DNA of 64,000 bases from Agroathelia rolfsii (lineage: Eukaryota; Basidiomycota; Agaricomycetes; Amylocorticiales; Amylocorticiaceae), in the NCBI GenBank assembly GCA_018343915.1, contig JABRWF010000006.1, positions 1,116,001 to 1,180,000 on the forward strand, read 5' to 3'. The first letter of the stretch is position 1. Each line of letters begins with the position of its first letter. A program made the position numbers and the translations under genes. This document shows positions 35,494 through 47,540 of this stretch, one piece after another. Below the pieces are notes generated by a model. It had not been told where the DNA came from and ran no database searches. It saw nothing but the letters and a program-made list of their open reading frames with translations.

Positions 35494-37659
35494 TCATGTT
35501 CGTGGTGCACCAGTACCAGCAGCAGCCGACGCACGCATAGTGGACGTAGACGGACTACGTACCACCGTGGATACGCCGGCACCAACATGCTGCTGCTGCT
35601 CCGCTGCCGTTGTCTCACCAGCCTCGTCGTCCAACAGCCCTGCGTGCTCCTCCACGTCGCCGGCGTCCCTCTCTCTTTCCAGATAAGATTTGCGGCGGGC
35701 AGAGGCAACGCTATGTGAAGATCGTCCGCGTCCTCGTCGTCCGCGCGCGGCACGCGTGTAGATAAAGGTCTGTGTGACGATAGTGATGTCGAAGCAGAGC
35801 GTGCCACCACTGCCTAGCAGATATCTATATATATAAAAAGGGGTAAATGGTAGCCACAATTATAAAAAAAATCGACATGACAATCGTACGGTATGCTCTC
35901 TTTCAAAAACTTGGTCGACGCCGGCGCTGGCTGCTGCGCCTCGGCCGAGAGAAGGATAGACGCAACGTAGAAGACGTTTCCCAAAAAGGCAAAGATGAAG
36001 AGATATACCGAGAGTCCCTCGACGGATTTTCTGGTGTACTATACACAATTTTTATTTATATATATATGTCGTTCTAGATTCTCAGTGCCAGTTATATGAA
36101 ATGCACACACATGAATCATACGCACGTTTTTCCAGATCTGTGGTAGCCGGGACGTCAGATAGAGGGTTGTGCATAACCATGCGAACATCCTGCCCAGCAC
36201 GCGCTCGGACGAGGCCCCGTCGTCATGCTTGTCATCTGCGGCGTTTGAAGAGGAGGAGAAAGCATCGGCCGTGTTGATCATGATGAGCGACGGGCTATCG
36301 CTGTTGTAGCCCGCAATGATGTCAAGTGTTGTGCTGTACGATACTTCATGTGCTGAAGGATACGATATGTCCGGATTGGCAAGTTGTTGATTAGATAGGT
36401 CGCGTGCGACACCAGTGATCGATAACGAGGATGCCCCTTTCCCAAAAGGAAAGTTTCCGTTTAGAGACCCGACGCCAAATAACGCCCAGACGCTGAGGAA
36501 TACAAGCCCGGCACTGCGTTTGCTCGCCCTTGAGCTTGTCCGTCGGGGAGCAGGCTCCATTGTTGCTGACTCTTCCTCACCCTCGGGGCCGATCTCGTCT
36601 CCCTGTTCAGAAAGCTCCCGCTGGAGCGACCGCCCACGGGTAGTCCGCTCAGGCGATATAATCTGCAGCGCCGTGGGCACAAACGACCTGCGTCCGAGTG
36701 TAGTGTGCTGCGATGGAGGTTGTTGTCGCTCCAGACTCCACGAAACACGGTGTCTACGCAGGCTGGGGGAGATCAGACCGCTATCGGAGTGGATGCTATC
36801 CGTTAGCGCTAACAAGGCGTCATCGTCAATATCTTCTTCTGCCCTCTCTTTGGCCAAGACCTGGCTTGAGGAGAGAGCGTCGATAGCCCGCCCTGCTCCT
36901 CCTATTGCTGCAGAGTGACGAGCAGAGGAAGTGTGCGGGTGTGAGTCTTCCTGCTGGGCGGCAAGGGTGGCAGCGGCCGCTACGTTGGCCGCTACAGACG
37001 CGAGTGTGCGGTAGTGTGCACTGCGGTCATGCACAATCGATCCAGTGCGCGTGCGCACATGGGAGGCGCGACGTTGTCCGCCGGCGACTTTCCGAGACTT
37101 TGCGCCATAATAAAAGTACTGGGCGAGGAGGGAGAAGTCGACGAGACAGAAGTAGGTGGCTAGCCAGGTCTAGTAGAAGGCAAAGGTTGATGAGGGATCC
37201 AGGATATGAGGTGGGAAGTATAAGAGAATAACGCACCTGGAATGGTAGCTGGTGTGTGAGGATACAGCCTAAGAGGTTGGACAGATCGCCTGTTGTAATG
37301 TGTCGATATGGTGTAAGATGGGGCGGCCTGAATATATAAAGAAGAGAACATACCAAAGAGCCAGTTGGCGAGAAAAGGTAGTGCAAGGCCCTCACACGAC
37401 TGGTTACGGATGTTCTCCAGAACCTGCCTATAAATTAATTGTTAATGGTAATGAGCATGAGCATGGCAGGGACTTGTTGTTCTCGGGAAAAAGGCCAACG
37501 ATGACGCGAGAAGGCGACATGGCCACCGAGTGCACTGCCAGGCCAAGGAACAGTGCCCAATAGCAATAATATATCGGATCGTTGTTGGACTTACGGAAAC
37601 TGAGCCCCAAGCCAGGAGGCAATGGAGAGATAACCCAGGACAGTAGCAATGTCTGGCAT
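35494..37659 (-). CDS. PQ-loop repeat transporter (vacuolar basic amino acid transporter type)
   Basis: A seven-helix PQ-loop (SWEET-like fold) membrane protein related to yeast Ypq1-3 and human PQLC2, which move Lys and Arg across the vacuolar or lysosomal membrane. The first exon is MPDIATVLGYLSIASWLGAQ then FP before GTAAGT, the first PQ motif. The next exons give LANWLFGDLSNLLGCILT, HQLPFQ and FCLVDFSLLAQYFYYGAKS. A long cytosolic loop of over 200 residues, rich in Ser, Ala and Arg, follows. The second half has LYLTSRLPQIWKN (second PQ motif), SVEGLSVYLFIFAFLGNVFY and LLGSGGTLCFDITIVTQTFI, then an acidic tail with EEHAGLLDDEAGE, resembling a dileucine sorting signal. At least seven exons. 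The start at 37659 is firm. The promoter is shared with Lin1 and carries a GATA cluster. Confidence 0.8.
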
Positions 37660-37939
37660 CGTCTCAGGCTATCCCAATCGTTGGTGGTGGTCAACGGCAA
37701 CAGCGGTGGACAGCGGCACTTGGGCCCAGCACAGCGCCTTGGCTTTGCTCCGGCTTCATCGCCGCTATTACTCGCTCCCGGTGTTCATACGTAGAGATTA
37801 TCTTATCTTTATCTTTATCTTATCTTATCTTATCTCTTATGCAGGCAAGCTGGCTGTGGCAGTGACAATGCTGTAATCTCACCATCATCTCATCATTACT
37901 TCACACTTTCACATCACTACTATAACACTATACAGTGAT
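37660..37939. promoter_or_regulatory. divergent promoter with GATA-motif cluster
   Basis: 280 bases between two divergent starts. At about 37798-37838 the plus strand repeats TTATC seven times in tandem (TTATC or TTTATC units), which reads as GATAAG/GATAAA on the minus strand. HGATAR is the binding site of fungal nitrogen-regulating GATA factors (AreA, Nit2). The cluster is about 140 bases from the transporter start and 100 from the Lin1 start. It may also be just a microsatellite. Confidence 0.55.
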
Positions 37940-39238
37940 ATGCCCCCACGACCATCCCATAAACGCGCAGGATCAGGAGATCCCTCTTCATCCAAATCCA
38001 AGGCCTCCTCGTCCCATGCACCAAAAAAAACACGTTTCACCGAACCGGGAGACGACCCCGCCTCGTTTGCAGAGGACGTAGAGGGCGCACTCGAAGATCC
38101 CAACGCGAAGCGCAAGCGCGTCAAGACGGAGGGTTACGATTCCGACTCGAGCGATGATGGCGAGGGTGTCGTGTATAGTCGCCGCAAGGATCAGGAGAAC
38201 AAGGACGGGGCGGAGGACGAGGACGAGGACGATATGTTTGCCATGGGCGAGAAGGAGGACAAGAAGGACGAGCAGAACAGCGCCAAGAAGCCGGAGGAAA
38301 AGTTCCTCAGGCTAGGAGATATCGAAGGGCAGGAGTTCAACGATAACGACGGATCGGACGCTGACGTGGGCGAAGAGGACACCGAATCAGAGGGCGAGCC
38401 TGAGGATGAGGATGATGCTGAGAGGAGGAGGAAGGCCGGCATGGGCTACGAGCTCTCGTCGTTCAACATGCGCGAGGAGATGGAGGAGGGAAAATTCTCC
38501 GAAGACGGCACGTACATCCGCACGTTTGATCCCCATAGTGTGCATGATAAGTGGATGGATGGCGTGGACGAGAAGGAGATGAAGATCGCGCGCAGGCGCA
38601 AACGACAGCGAGAACGAGAACAAAAGCTGAAGGAAAAGGCCGAGGAGAAGGAACTACAAGAAGCTGGAGGAAAGCCTGCGCTCGAGATCCAACTACTAGG
38701 CAAGTTGAAGAAGAGCGAAACAGTCTTGGAGGCGCTCCAGAGATTAGGTGCCAAAGCCAAGAAGAATAAATCATCAAAATCGTGCGTTGGCTTACGACCT
38801 TCATTTTATTCTCCTTCATATCAATAACCCCCGCCCCCGCTCCCCATCTTATATAGATCAAAAACTAAAGCTGAAAACCCACCTGGTGATGCCGAGAAAG
38901 CCACCTCGGATATCGACCTGATCACCTACCTCGCATCAAGTATAATGTCCTTCGGAGACACCGAGATATACTCCAAAACATACGAACAAATCGTGCGCTC
39001 CGTGCGTGCCTCGGGTGCCGTCGACGACCCCGACAAATGGGTGCCTCCCTCGGCCGACGTCAAGTATGAGTATAGATGGGACATACCTGACGCGCCCACG
39101 GACTTGTTTGGCCCTTTTAGTGAAGAGGAGCTTTTGTCATGGTACAAGGCGTCATACTTTGGCCCTACAGGTGAGAAGGTCAAGGTGCGGCCTGTGGGTG
39201 GAGAGGAGTGGGCAAGCTGGGATCAGGTGTTTGAGTGA
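37940..39238 (+). CDS. Lin1/CD2BP2-like GYF-domain protein (U5 snRNP)
   Basis: CD2BP2 (U5-52K, yeast Lin1/Snu40) joins the U5 and tri-snRNP during splicing-complex assembly in the nucleus. The start MPPRPSHKRAGSGDPSSSKS leads into PKKTRFTEPGDDPASFAEDV and KRKRVKTEGYDSDSSDDGEG, the conserved N-terminal pattern. An acidic stretch is followed by GYELSSFNMREEMEEGKFSE, DGTYIRTFDPHSVHDKWMDG and a Lys/Arg/Glu coiled coil (RRRKRQREREQKLKEKAEEK). One intron (about 38781-38856) separates the C-terminal exon, which has the GYF domain: KYEYRWDIPDAPTDLFGPFS, EEELLSWYKASYFGPTGEKV and WASWDQVFE at the end. About 408 residues, as expected. Confidence 0.92.
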
Positions 39239-39549
39239 GGATCTCGTATGGAAGGAGTGTGTGCATTTTTTTTTTTGGTTGTATTTAATACTTAATTTCA
39301 ATGTAACATTATAACTGATTGTCAGAGAGCTGAGCCGTTTCCAGTAAGCACAATCCCAGACAATGTGAACATGCATTATCAACGACGTCTCTAGATTATA
39401 CATTGTTGTTGTGATCAATATATAACAAATATGACTATTGTAAGGAAGTCTTTAGGAATGGTATGTACACCGGAAAGATGAGTCCATGAAGAATATGATA
39501 CAGCTATGCGACCGAAAATGACCAAGTGAAAAAAAAAGAAGTCCTGTCC
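39239..39549. other. tail-to-tail intergenic
   Basis: 311 AT-rich bases between two stops, holding 3' flanks only. Confidence 0.5.
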
Positions 39550-42500
39550 TCAATGACTGATGTATTGGAAGACATACGACACCTCCGGCTTGCCAACTTC
39601 CGCTCTCAACAAGTCATCATGAATATTCCTCAGTGCATCATTGGTAAAGTGATTCCAACTATATTCACCAACCAAAATCAGCCACCGCAATAAACAAAAG
39701 CATTAAAAAAAAGAATGAAGCAACTTACGTGCTCGTATCACCGTACAACAACGCCGGCGCTTTAATCATCTGCCGCCCATCCTTGCACCGCTTACACTTG
39801 AATGTCTCGTGCGTCTCACACAGCGTCTTCTCATTGAATAGGAACAGCTGCCTAAGCATGTCGAGCGAGAAGTGGCGCTCAGCATCTTCCTTCTCGTCCA
39901 CGACGGAGGACGAGAGGGCTTGTTTCTGGGCTTGTCGTTGGAAGATCTTTTCTTCGATTGTGCCAGTGGAGATGAAGCGGTAGACGAAGCCTTTTTTTGT
40001 GGGTTGAGGGGTGATCAGATGATTGAAACTTGATTGTTGAAAATACGTACATTCTTTCTTTTGTCCATCACGCCATACACGGGCCAGAGCCTGCTGGTCC
40101 GAGGCTGGATTCCAATCTGTTTGATTGCATAAGCAACAAAGAACTGGCAGGCATCACTAGAGGGCGTCCATACCTGGATCGAATAGAATCAATCTATTCG
40201 CACCAATGAGGTTGATACCGCATCCTCCGGCTTTACTACTGAGCAAGAAAATGAACTCCTTCCCATTCGGGTCGTTGAACTGGTCCACCAGTTTCTGGCG
40301 CTTCGTAATGGTCATAGTACCATCCAAACGGAAGTAACCATACCTAAAGGAGAATGATGATGAGATGTTCACTTCAAACGATCAAAAAAGGCAAGCTCTT
40401 CACTTCCTGGATCTGCACAACCTCTCAAACAGATCGAGGGTCTGAGTATAATTGCTGATAAGGACAATCTTGTCATTCGTCTCTGCATGTATGCGCTGCA
40501 AGAAGCTATATAAAAAAATAGCCATGAATTCTATCGGAGTAATCCCAAAGAACCGGTTGCCTCTTGAACTCACCGATCCAGAACGACAAACTTGCCACCC
40601 CATTCACATCTGATGGTCTGACCACCACCGCCGCCTCGGCTTCTGCTCCCACCCCCATAGCCTTGCTGTTGTTGCCCCACACCTTGGAACCCTTCCGGAA
40701 TTAGGTTGTCCGACCCGCGCAGATCCCCAGGAAGATCGAGCAGCTCGGGGTGGTTACACAGCTTCTTGAGAATGTTGATCGCTTTAAGGGGTTGCGACTC
40801 CGTTCCACGCAAGAGAGCCTTGATCTCCGGTGAGGAGATGAAAAGTCGGTAGAGCGAGAGCTGGAAGTCGGAAAGGCCACAGAATACAACGTGTTCATAT
40901 TTCACCGGCACTAGATAGCTGGCGAGTCAGTCATCAAAGGCGGAGGGGATGGAAGGAATGAACTAGGCGTACGGTATTTGCTCAAGAGATCGTTCGTTCT
41001 TCGGATGATGAACTTGGTCACTAACGAACCCAGTTCCTTGAGCTTCTTGTCACTCTCAGCCTTGACCTCGTCACTTGCGGCTGCGTCGCGGCCGCGGATG
41101 ATGAGGTTCTCAAAGTTACGACGGAAGTCGCTCTTAGAGCCCAGGAAGTTGGGATTTGCAAAGTTGAGCAGAGCAAAGTATTCTGAAAGGTCGTTCTGTG
41201 GTCACAACCAAAAATCAATGTCACTCGTTTTTTTTTTAATCATAAGGGTATATTCAGACCTGAATGGGCGTGCCGGTGAGAATGACTCGTCGCTTGACAT
41301 CTAGACTGTCGAGTGCTTGGAAGGTAAGGGAATCTGTGATAGGGGGGTATGAGATCAAGGGTTTGAACCCCGTCAAAAGTTTCATTACCAGCATTCTTCA
41401 ATCGATGTCCTTCGTCGCACAAGAGTAAGCCAATACTGCACCCCGCTAGATATGTTGTAAGGGTGCGCAAAGTTTCGTATGATACGATCATTACTAGGTG
41501 GCGTTAGTTAGAGGAAAGCATTCATAGATGACAAATGCTCACCAGGCTGGGTAACATTACGACCTCGAGCAGCTACCCACATGGCAACTTTCTCTAGCAG
41601 CTCGCTTTTGCCACCTTTGCCATCGACGGCAAGTGGTGTCAACGTATCCTTTCCGAGCCACTTGACTGTATGAGGTCGTTGAGTGAATATTGTTCGGGGC
41701 GTGAGAGGATGCACATACCGAGCTCATTCGCCCAGTTTTTCACCAAACTAGACGGGCAGGCAATAATGCACTTCTCAATACTGCCTTTACCGGCATGTGG
41801 TGATTGTTTCAACAAAGTCCACATGAGTGCGATGCACTGCAGGGTCTTCCCAAGGCCCATTTCGTCTGCCATAATACAGCCGTACTGGTTGGTCTCTATC
41901 ATGCCTGTGGTACACTTGTACAAGAACTGCCATCCACTCGCATGTGAGAATGGATCCAGACAGATCTCGAGCGCCACATACCTTGACACCCTCAATTTGA
42001 TGCGGCCTCAAAATCTTGGACAAACGAGGATCAATCACAACCGCGACTTTGGCGGCCTTAGCTTTCTTCTCCTTGTCTTCTCCCAAGAGCATTCTCAAGC
42101 TCTTGTGCGGGTTATACATTCCGGCGGTTTTCTCTTTCGCTTCCTGCGCTGCCTTCTCCTTCGCTTCCTCTTTCTCCCGCTCTTTCCTTTCCTCGTCCGT
42201 TTCCCTATCATCTATTGTAGGATCATACAGCACAATTGCATGGTCTTCCATAGGATCGTACAGCGGCCTGGGAATGACCTTGGCTAATGGCCGCGTACCC
42301 AGGGACAAGTTAGACGCCATCACCTGGATGATATTTCCATCCTTTCCCTTCATTTCTGGTAGCGAAAATCGACGATTACTGCTACCAAAGACTTCAGAGA
42401 ATGGCTTGGGCTTGAAGACAGGGAACTTGGGGGTCATAGCTAGCAACTCTGCTTCGCCAAATCCTCTATTGTCCATGTCCTTCTTTTTCTTCTTTTTGCG

Positions 42501-42692
42501 ATCATCATCATCATCTGACTCTTCGCCTTGCTGTTCCTTGTAGTTCACGCGCTTGCGTTTACGTTGCGGCTGATCACGATCTTTGGTTGTATTGAAGGAT
42601 GGTGGTCGGAAGGGCTTGAAGACGCGGGTGCTTTCTTGTAATCTATCGACTGATTTTCCATCCGTAGTAGTGGGGGCACGGCGTAATAACAT
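39550..42692 (-). CDS. RAD54: Rad54 DNA translocase (Swi2/Snf2 family, homologous recombination)
   Basis: Moves on double-stranded DNA with ATP and works with Rad51 in strand invasion and chromatin remodelling. The start is [20 protein letters not shown]. The N-terminal tail is basic and acidic ([20 protein letters not shown]) and leads to [20 protein letters not shown]. Helicase motifs follow in order: [19 protein letters not shown] (Walker A), [29 protein letters not shown] (DEGH box, the Rad54 form), [11 protein letters not shown], a C-terminal helicase lobe with [20 protein letters not shown] and [40 protein letters not shown], and [20 protein letters not shown]. It ends [15 protein letters not shown]. 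About ten short introns. The DEGH box and N-terminus favour Rad54 over Rdh54. Confidence 0.95.
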
Positions 42693-43302
42693 AGATTCGA
42701 GAATACGAGGAGTTTTTTTTTCTATACAGGCAGCGTGTGGTGCAGGAAAGAGACGCGATGGAGCACGGGCGACTTACTAATTAGTGTTTGTTTATCCGAA
42801 TAGTGCCTGGATACAGGCACGTGACCGCGTTTTCTTTCTTGGGCATTCGTTTAGCTTGATATCTACTACGGTGGGCATCACGTTCATTCGCTACTCCGGG
42901 ATATCACTGCTTCTCACACCAATCATGCACGCCACATACACACTAAACTATGTGCCCTTTCAGGCCCGATGATACCACTATAAACAAATGGATTCCTGTC
43001 TCTGATAAACCGTAATCATCTGCAACCAGTTCACGTACTCACATTGGCATACTCCTTCAGAATCATAGCTAATATAGACCACTACCTGCAACAACCTTCA
43101 TTTGGCGCATAACTCACTTGTGCTATTTTACAATTTGTTGTTGAATACGCAAAGGTAAGCGGGTAGAGGAGTGTTGGCAGTATTGACTACAATCGATTAT
43201 TATTGTCATAACCTTGACTAGCTCAACCAACACTTTTTGCTTTGCAGAGACAAATTGGCAACCTCGTAGTCAAACATTCTTTTGGGGTTCATTTCACTCG
43301 CG
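42693..43302. other. intergenic, Rad54 promoter
   Basis: 610 bases. An ORF at 42784-42972 (plus) is unsupported. No tRNA-like fold was found. Confidence 0.4.
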
Positions 43303-44233
43303 ATGCCTATAAGAGACCTTCTCATGGAGTTGCAGACTGCCATCATTGAATTGGTATTCAGTGATACCCAAACAAGTCATTCCTTGACTCTGATCTCACT
43401 ATCACTACACATTCTCGCGTAGAATGACGCTGCGGCGTGTTATGATGCAATCATTCCATCAGATCATCGATTTCTACAACATCTTCGTCACAGAAGCCAG
43501 GCCGAATTCACTGACGGCCCTCCCAGACGGCCATCCCAATTGAGAATACCGTTGTCTACCTTCAAAAAATACTACGACTAAAGACCGAGTTTTGTGGATC
43601 CATCTCAGGTTGTCCAGTATCTGACTTCCCGCATTGGAGAGGGATTAGTTTGTACAGAAATGCATGAATAGAACGGTGCAGTACCTCTCTCCAAGCTTAA
43701 GAGCTCTGGTGCTTTGCGTACACCACTGGAATGCGCCAAACACAGAGCTACAGCTCATGTTACCGCTATTATGTTCCTCCCCGCGTTTCCTGGACCTCAG
43801 TGGGGTTTACAAATCCCGTATCCTCATACAATTAACACTACCTCTGAGGCCTATACACTCTTGATGCATGCACATTTCGCAATCCCCAGTCTGTCCCTCT
43901 CTCGGCTACTATCATACGTCTTATCACTCAAATGCCTGCGATTATCGGGGTGGATCAAATTTCGTCGGCTCGTTGAATACCCGAGGCCCGCTACAGCCGG
44001 TATTCAGATATACGAACCTAGACTATATCATATTTGACGTACGCCCAAGAAACTGTACTGGAAGTCCGCCTCGAACCCAATTTCCGACAATTCCTGACCC
44101 TTTGGAGATGCTGATCAAGCAGGAACGGGTGATTTTCCACTTAGAACCCCAATCCAATGACATTTATGAAATCGTGCACATTGATTTATACGAAAGCCGG
44201 GTTGATTATTGCGAGCGAGGCCAGCCACTGTGA
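43303..44233 (+). pseudogene. decayed F-box/LRR-like gene
   Basis: The start MPIRDLLMELQTAIIEL, joined over a possible 67-base intron to NDAAACYDAI, resembles the opening of Agaricomycete F-box-like proteins (a short helix with P.ELQ..IIE). The frame then meets a stop after STFKKYYD. Later pieces in other frames look like the leucine-rich second half: LRALVLCVHHWNAPNTELQL, PSLSLSRLLSYVLSLKCLRL and EMLIKQERVIFHLEPQSNDI. I could not link them into one open frame with plausible introns, so I read it as a broken copy. The family name is a guess; the loss of frame is direct observation. An intact gene with unusual introns is possible. Confidence 0.4.
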
Positions 44234-44710
44234 AAGGACTAGGATAGAGCATCTTCGATAGACCTGGATCTGGCGTTAGATCTGATGAATTAAGATCAAG
44301 CGGCCACTGCGTATATCAAGATTGCACAGAAGAGGTTATTGACCATAAATCCGCTGCTAGCATCTCGTACAATGATGACCACATATCTCTAAGCCAACCG
44401 GTAGTTTGGAATAATATTAAAAAAATTTCGAGTAAGCCATCCATAAAGCTTGAGTGCAGACATGTAGTACGCGCGGCCAGCGAACAGTCCATACATGGAA
44501 TCGCATAGGAAAAGTATGGCAAAGCGATCTTGAAGGTGTAAACTTTAGGCAGAAAGCTAGTTGCTGCAAATGTTCCCGAATAAAGTTGTTGTGTAGAGAC
44601 CTGGACATGAGTAAGATAATTACATCTCGGACCTAGCCCGTACGGGTGTCACATAGATAGACAAGACAAGAGCATCGCCTCAAAATGTATAAAAGCAGTA
44701 GGGGTATATT
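44234..44710. other. intergenic, 3' flank of Bud13
   Basis: About 480 bases with no supported gene. Confidence 0.4.
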
Positions 44711-45818
44711 TCACATATCTTCAACACTCCACTGATGACTCTCTGCTCCTCTCCGTGAACGGGCGTTTTGAGCAGCGAATAGTTTCTTTTCGAAACCATT
44801 ACCTCGGTCTGTTCATGAAGGTCAAGTCAAGAAAAGATTATAAAGGACACTGTTGCCAAAAGGACATACCGACACCATCCCATCGATAGCCTGGCTTGAT
44901 CCCAAACCGATTCGGTGGAGGTGGTGGACCTGTGTACTCTGGTCTCCGTGGTCCTTTCTTTTTGGATTTCTGGATACACAGTCTCGTTAGGTCAACGCCC
45001 AGTGAATATTATAATCTTCAATGTACCGTAAGGAAGGCTGCCGCCGGGTCATTCCACCTTTCTTGTGCCTTCAAATCCTCATTAAGATCATTGTCGTTAA
45101 TCTGTCTTGAGAACGCCTTTCCACGATTCCTTTCAACCTCCCGTTTTCTTTCTTGCTCTTCTTCTCGCTGAACTAGACCTTTGCCCCACTCCATTTTCGC
45201 TGCTTCCTTCTCCTCCCTCTCACGTTTCTTCCTCGCGGCCTCCGCTCTTTCTGCCTTTGTATCAATCTTACGTCCCGAGGAGTCACGATATACGGTTTCT
45301 TGTGCAGCAGTGACCTCCTCCTGGGTCATTTCCGTCCGCTGAGCGGCCTTTCGTCGCTCTTCTGCAATTCTACGCTTGCGCATCTCCTCGCCCGTGACCA
45401 ACCCTCTTACTGGCCCTGAGCCGGTCTCATCTACGATCTGAGGCTTTTCGTCTTCGGCAGGAGGAGGAGATTCTTCTTTTGCGCCGTCCGCAACAGTAAT
45501 CCACCCAGCCGTCGTCCCTCCAGAAGAAGCATCCTTATCGACCTTGCGCTTCTTGAATGCACGGTCAGAGGCCACAACAGCGTCTGCCATATCGTCATCC
45601 GCGTCATCATCTTGCGTGGGTATTGCGGCACCCCAGCCTGCATCATCGTCTACAATACCACCTGATTTTGAGCCGGAAGCAGAGGAAGAGGAAGCCGTTG
45701 CCTGTGTAGTCGCGCGCTTGCTCTTCTTTTTCTTTGTAGGGACAACGCGAGACAATATGGCGTCTGCCTTGGGCCCAGACATGTATTTTTCGGCGAGATA
45801 TGCTTGCATAGAGGACAT
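44711..45818 (-). CDS. BUD13: Bud13, pre-mRNA retention and splicing (RES) complex subunit
   Basis: A nuclear protein of the RES complex (Bud13, Snu17, Pml1) that promotes splicing and keeps unspliced pre-mRNA in the nucleus. The start [20 protein letters not shown] is family-typical. The middle is charged and disordered ([28 protein letters not shown]). The conserved half has [40 protein letters not shown], and [20 protein letters not shown] then [10 protein letters not shown]. Two further exons give [20 protein letters not shown], the Snu17-binding signature, then [20 protein letters not shown] and the ending HQWSVEDM. Three exons, about 330 residues. Bud13 and Otu1 are divergent, 217 bases apart. 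Confidence 0.95.
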
Positions 45819-46035
45819 AATGGCTGGATGGGATGTGAGTAAGAAACCAATAGTAGCCAGAATCGCCGAAGAACTTGAAAGTAACCAGCAGAGTCGATTG
45901 CTTCTCTTGATTTGCTTCCGTAATGGAAAGTGCCGGCCCGCATGTCGTCATTGCAAAAGGCGGGATTTCTTACAAACACTGGCACGCTGCACTCACTGCT
46001 TGTAACCCACGACATCTTCTTTTCAAGCTAAGAAA
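45819..46035. promoter_or_regulatory. compact divergent promoter between Bud13 and Otu1
   Basis: Only 217 bases separate the two start codons, so both genes must be driven from this stretch. I see no TATA box; GC content is moderate. Coregulation is an inference from spacing alone. Confidence 0.5.
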
Positions 46036-47424
46036 ATGGCTCCCATAAGGCTAAGGCACCCAGCGGGTGTATCTACACTTCAGATCGACGTCGATAACGC
46101 CACGGTCCTCGATTTACTGCAACAGATTCATGCTGTTACCCAGATCTTGCCTTCTCAGCAGGAACGTGAGTGTTATGTGCTGAGTGGGAAAAGACGTCCA
46201 GGATGTATATTTCTATTGTAGTGAAGACAGGATACCCTCCAAAGACGCTTCATCTGGAGCCCGAGCTACCGTTGTCGAGTCTTGGATTAGAGAAGGGGGC
46301 GCAAATCATTGTCAACCAAAAGATCGATGGATCGTCTCGGGTTGCTGGCACTACCGGTGCTCCATCCACAGCTTCATCTCGTCCAGCCCAAAGACAGCAA
46401 CCTCAGCCGCAGTCCGGGACGTCTTCTTCTCTGGCACCTCAAGTTATTTCACCTTCTCCATCGTCAAGTGGTCCTGATCATGTAGAGACCGCTGATGGTA
46501 GTGTACTCGTGCATAGGGTAAGTTAGTGCATCACACCGCATATATCCACGGATAATATGACAGGTTTCAGATCGTTCCGGATGACAACTCATGCCTCTTC
46601 TCCTCGGTGGCCATCGTTTTCGAACAAGATATTTCACGAGCACAGCAAATACGTCGCAGTAAGTAGGTCTACTGGAGTATTTCATGAGTCTATGCGCGTA
46701 AGAAAATTTAATCTGGCCAACAGTCGTAGCCGATGAAATAAAAAAGGACGCGGGTAATACATACAATGAGGCGATCCTGGGCAGACCTGTGGATGATTAC
46801 ATCGCAACTATCCTCAAACCATCTACATGGGGTGGTGCGATCGAGCTCGCTGTACTCGCAAACCATTATAACACGGAGATAGCATCGATTGATATTGAAA
46901 CAGGCCGTATAGACCACTTCACACCGACTGGGCCAGATAGTGGTAATAGGTCAGTGAGGTTTCTGGTTGTTATATGAAAGGCAGATTTTATAATCGAGTG
47001 TTTGATAGATGCCTACTGCTTTACTCGGGTATCCATTATGACGCTGCGACGCTGACTCCGATGGTTGATGCACCTCCCGAATGGCATCAGACTCTGTTCC
47101 CTGTGAGTCAACTTCACTTTTAGTAGATATATGCTTGGTTATGAATGGCGGTACTGTAATAGGTCGTCTCTTCCGATCCTTCTTCAGATTCAGTTCTTGC
47201 TGCTGGGAAGAAACTAGCAGATATCTTGCGAAGCAAGAAAGCATACACTAATACTGCAACGTTTGATCTAAAATGCGAGGTACGCACAAATTAACTGACG
47301 AGGGCTATTCCCAACTATTAACGTTCGTCGTTTTCTTTAGCAATGTGGACAAGGGCTGAAAGGTGAAAAAGAGGCTCGAAAACATGCTGAACAAACAGGA
47401 CACACGCGATTTGGAGAATACTGA
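46036..47424 (+). CDS. OTU1: Otu1 deubiquitinase (YOD1-like OTU cysteine protease)
   Basis: Removes ubiquitin chains from substrates of Cdc48/p97, for example in ER-associated degradation. The protein starts MAPIRLRHPAGVSTLQIDVD, a UBX-like ubiquitin-fold module that would bind Cdc48, continuing YPPKTLHLEPELPLSSLGLE. After a Ser/Pro/Gln-rich linker comes the OTU domain: RIVPDDNSCLFSSVA, with the catalytic DNSC cysteine; a helical stretch; YIATILKPSTWGGAIELAVL, the family hallmark; ASIDIETGRIDHFTP; and YSGIHYDAATLTP, with the catalytic His. The C-terminal exon holds a C2H2-type zinc finger CEQCGQGLKGEKEARKHAEQ followed by TGHTRFGEY. All catalytic residues are present. About six exons and 320 residues. 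Confidence 0.95.
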
Positions 47425-47540
47425 GAATATATGTATGGGGAGGCGGCTTATCTTATATACACATTTGACAAAAAAGAAGTAATATGTGTTAATTGGATGG
47501 TCCTCTGTTTTTAAGGGCTATCCAACATCGTCGGTTGCAA

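Noticed and set aside
37798..37838. Telomere-like or CRISPR-like repeat
   Set aside because: The units are 5-6 bases with no spacers, and the window is clearly eukaryotic with genes on both sides.
41355..41375. tRNA B-box-like word (GGTTTGAACCCC)
   Set aside because: It lies in a Rad54 intron, with no A box or acceptor stem at the right distance.
42016..42543. Ser/Phe-rich plus-strand ORF
   Set aside because: Shadow of the charged N-terminal part of Rad54.
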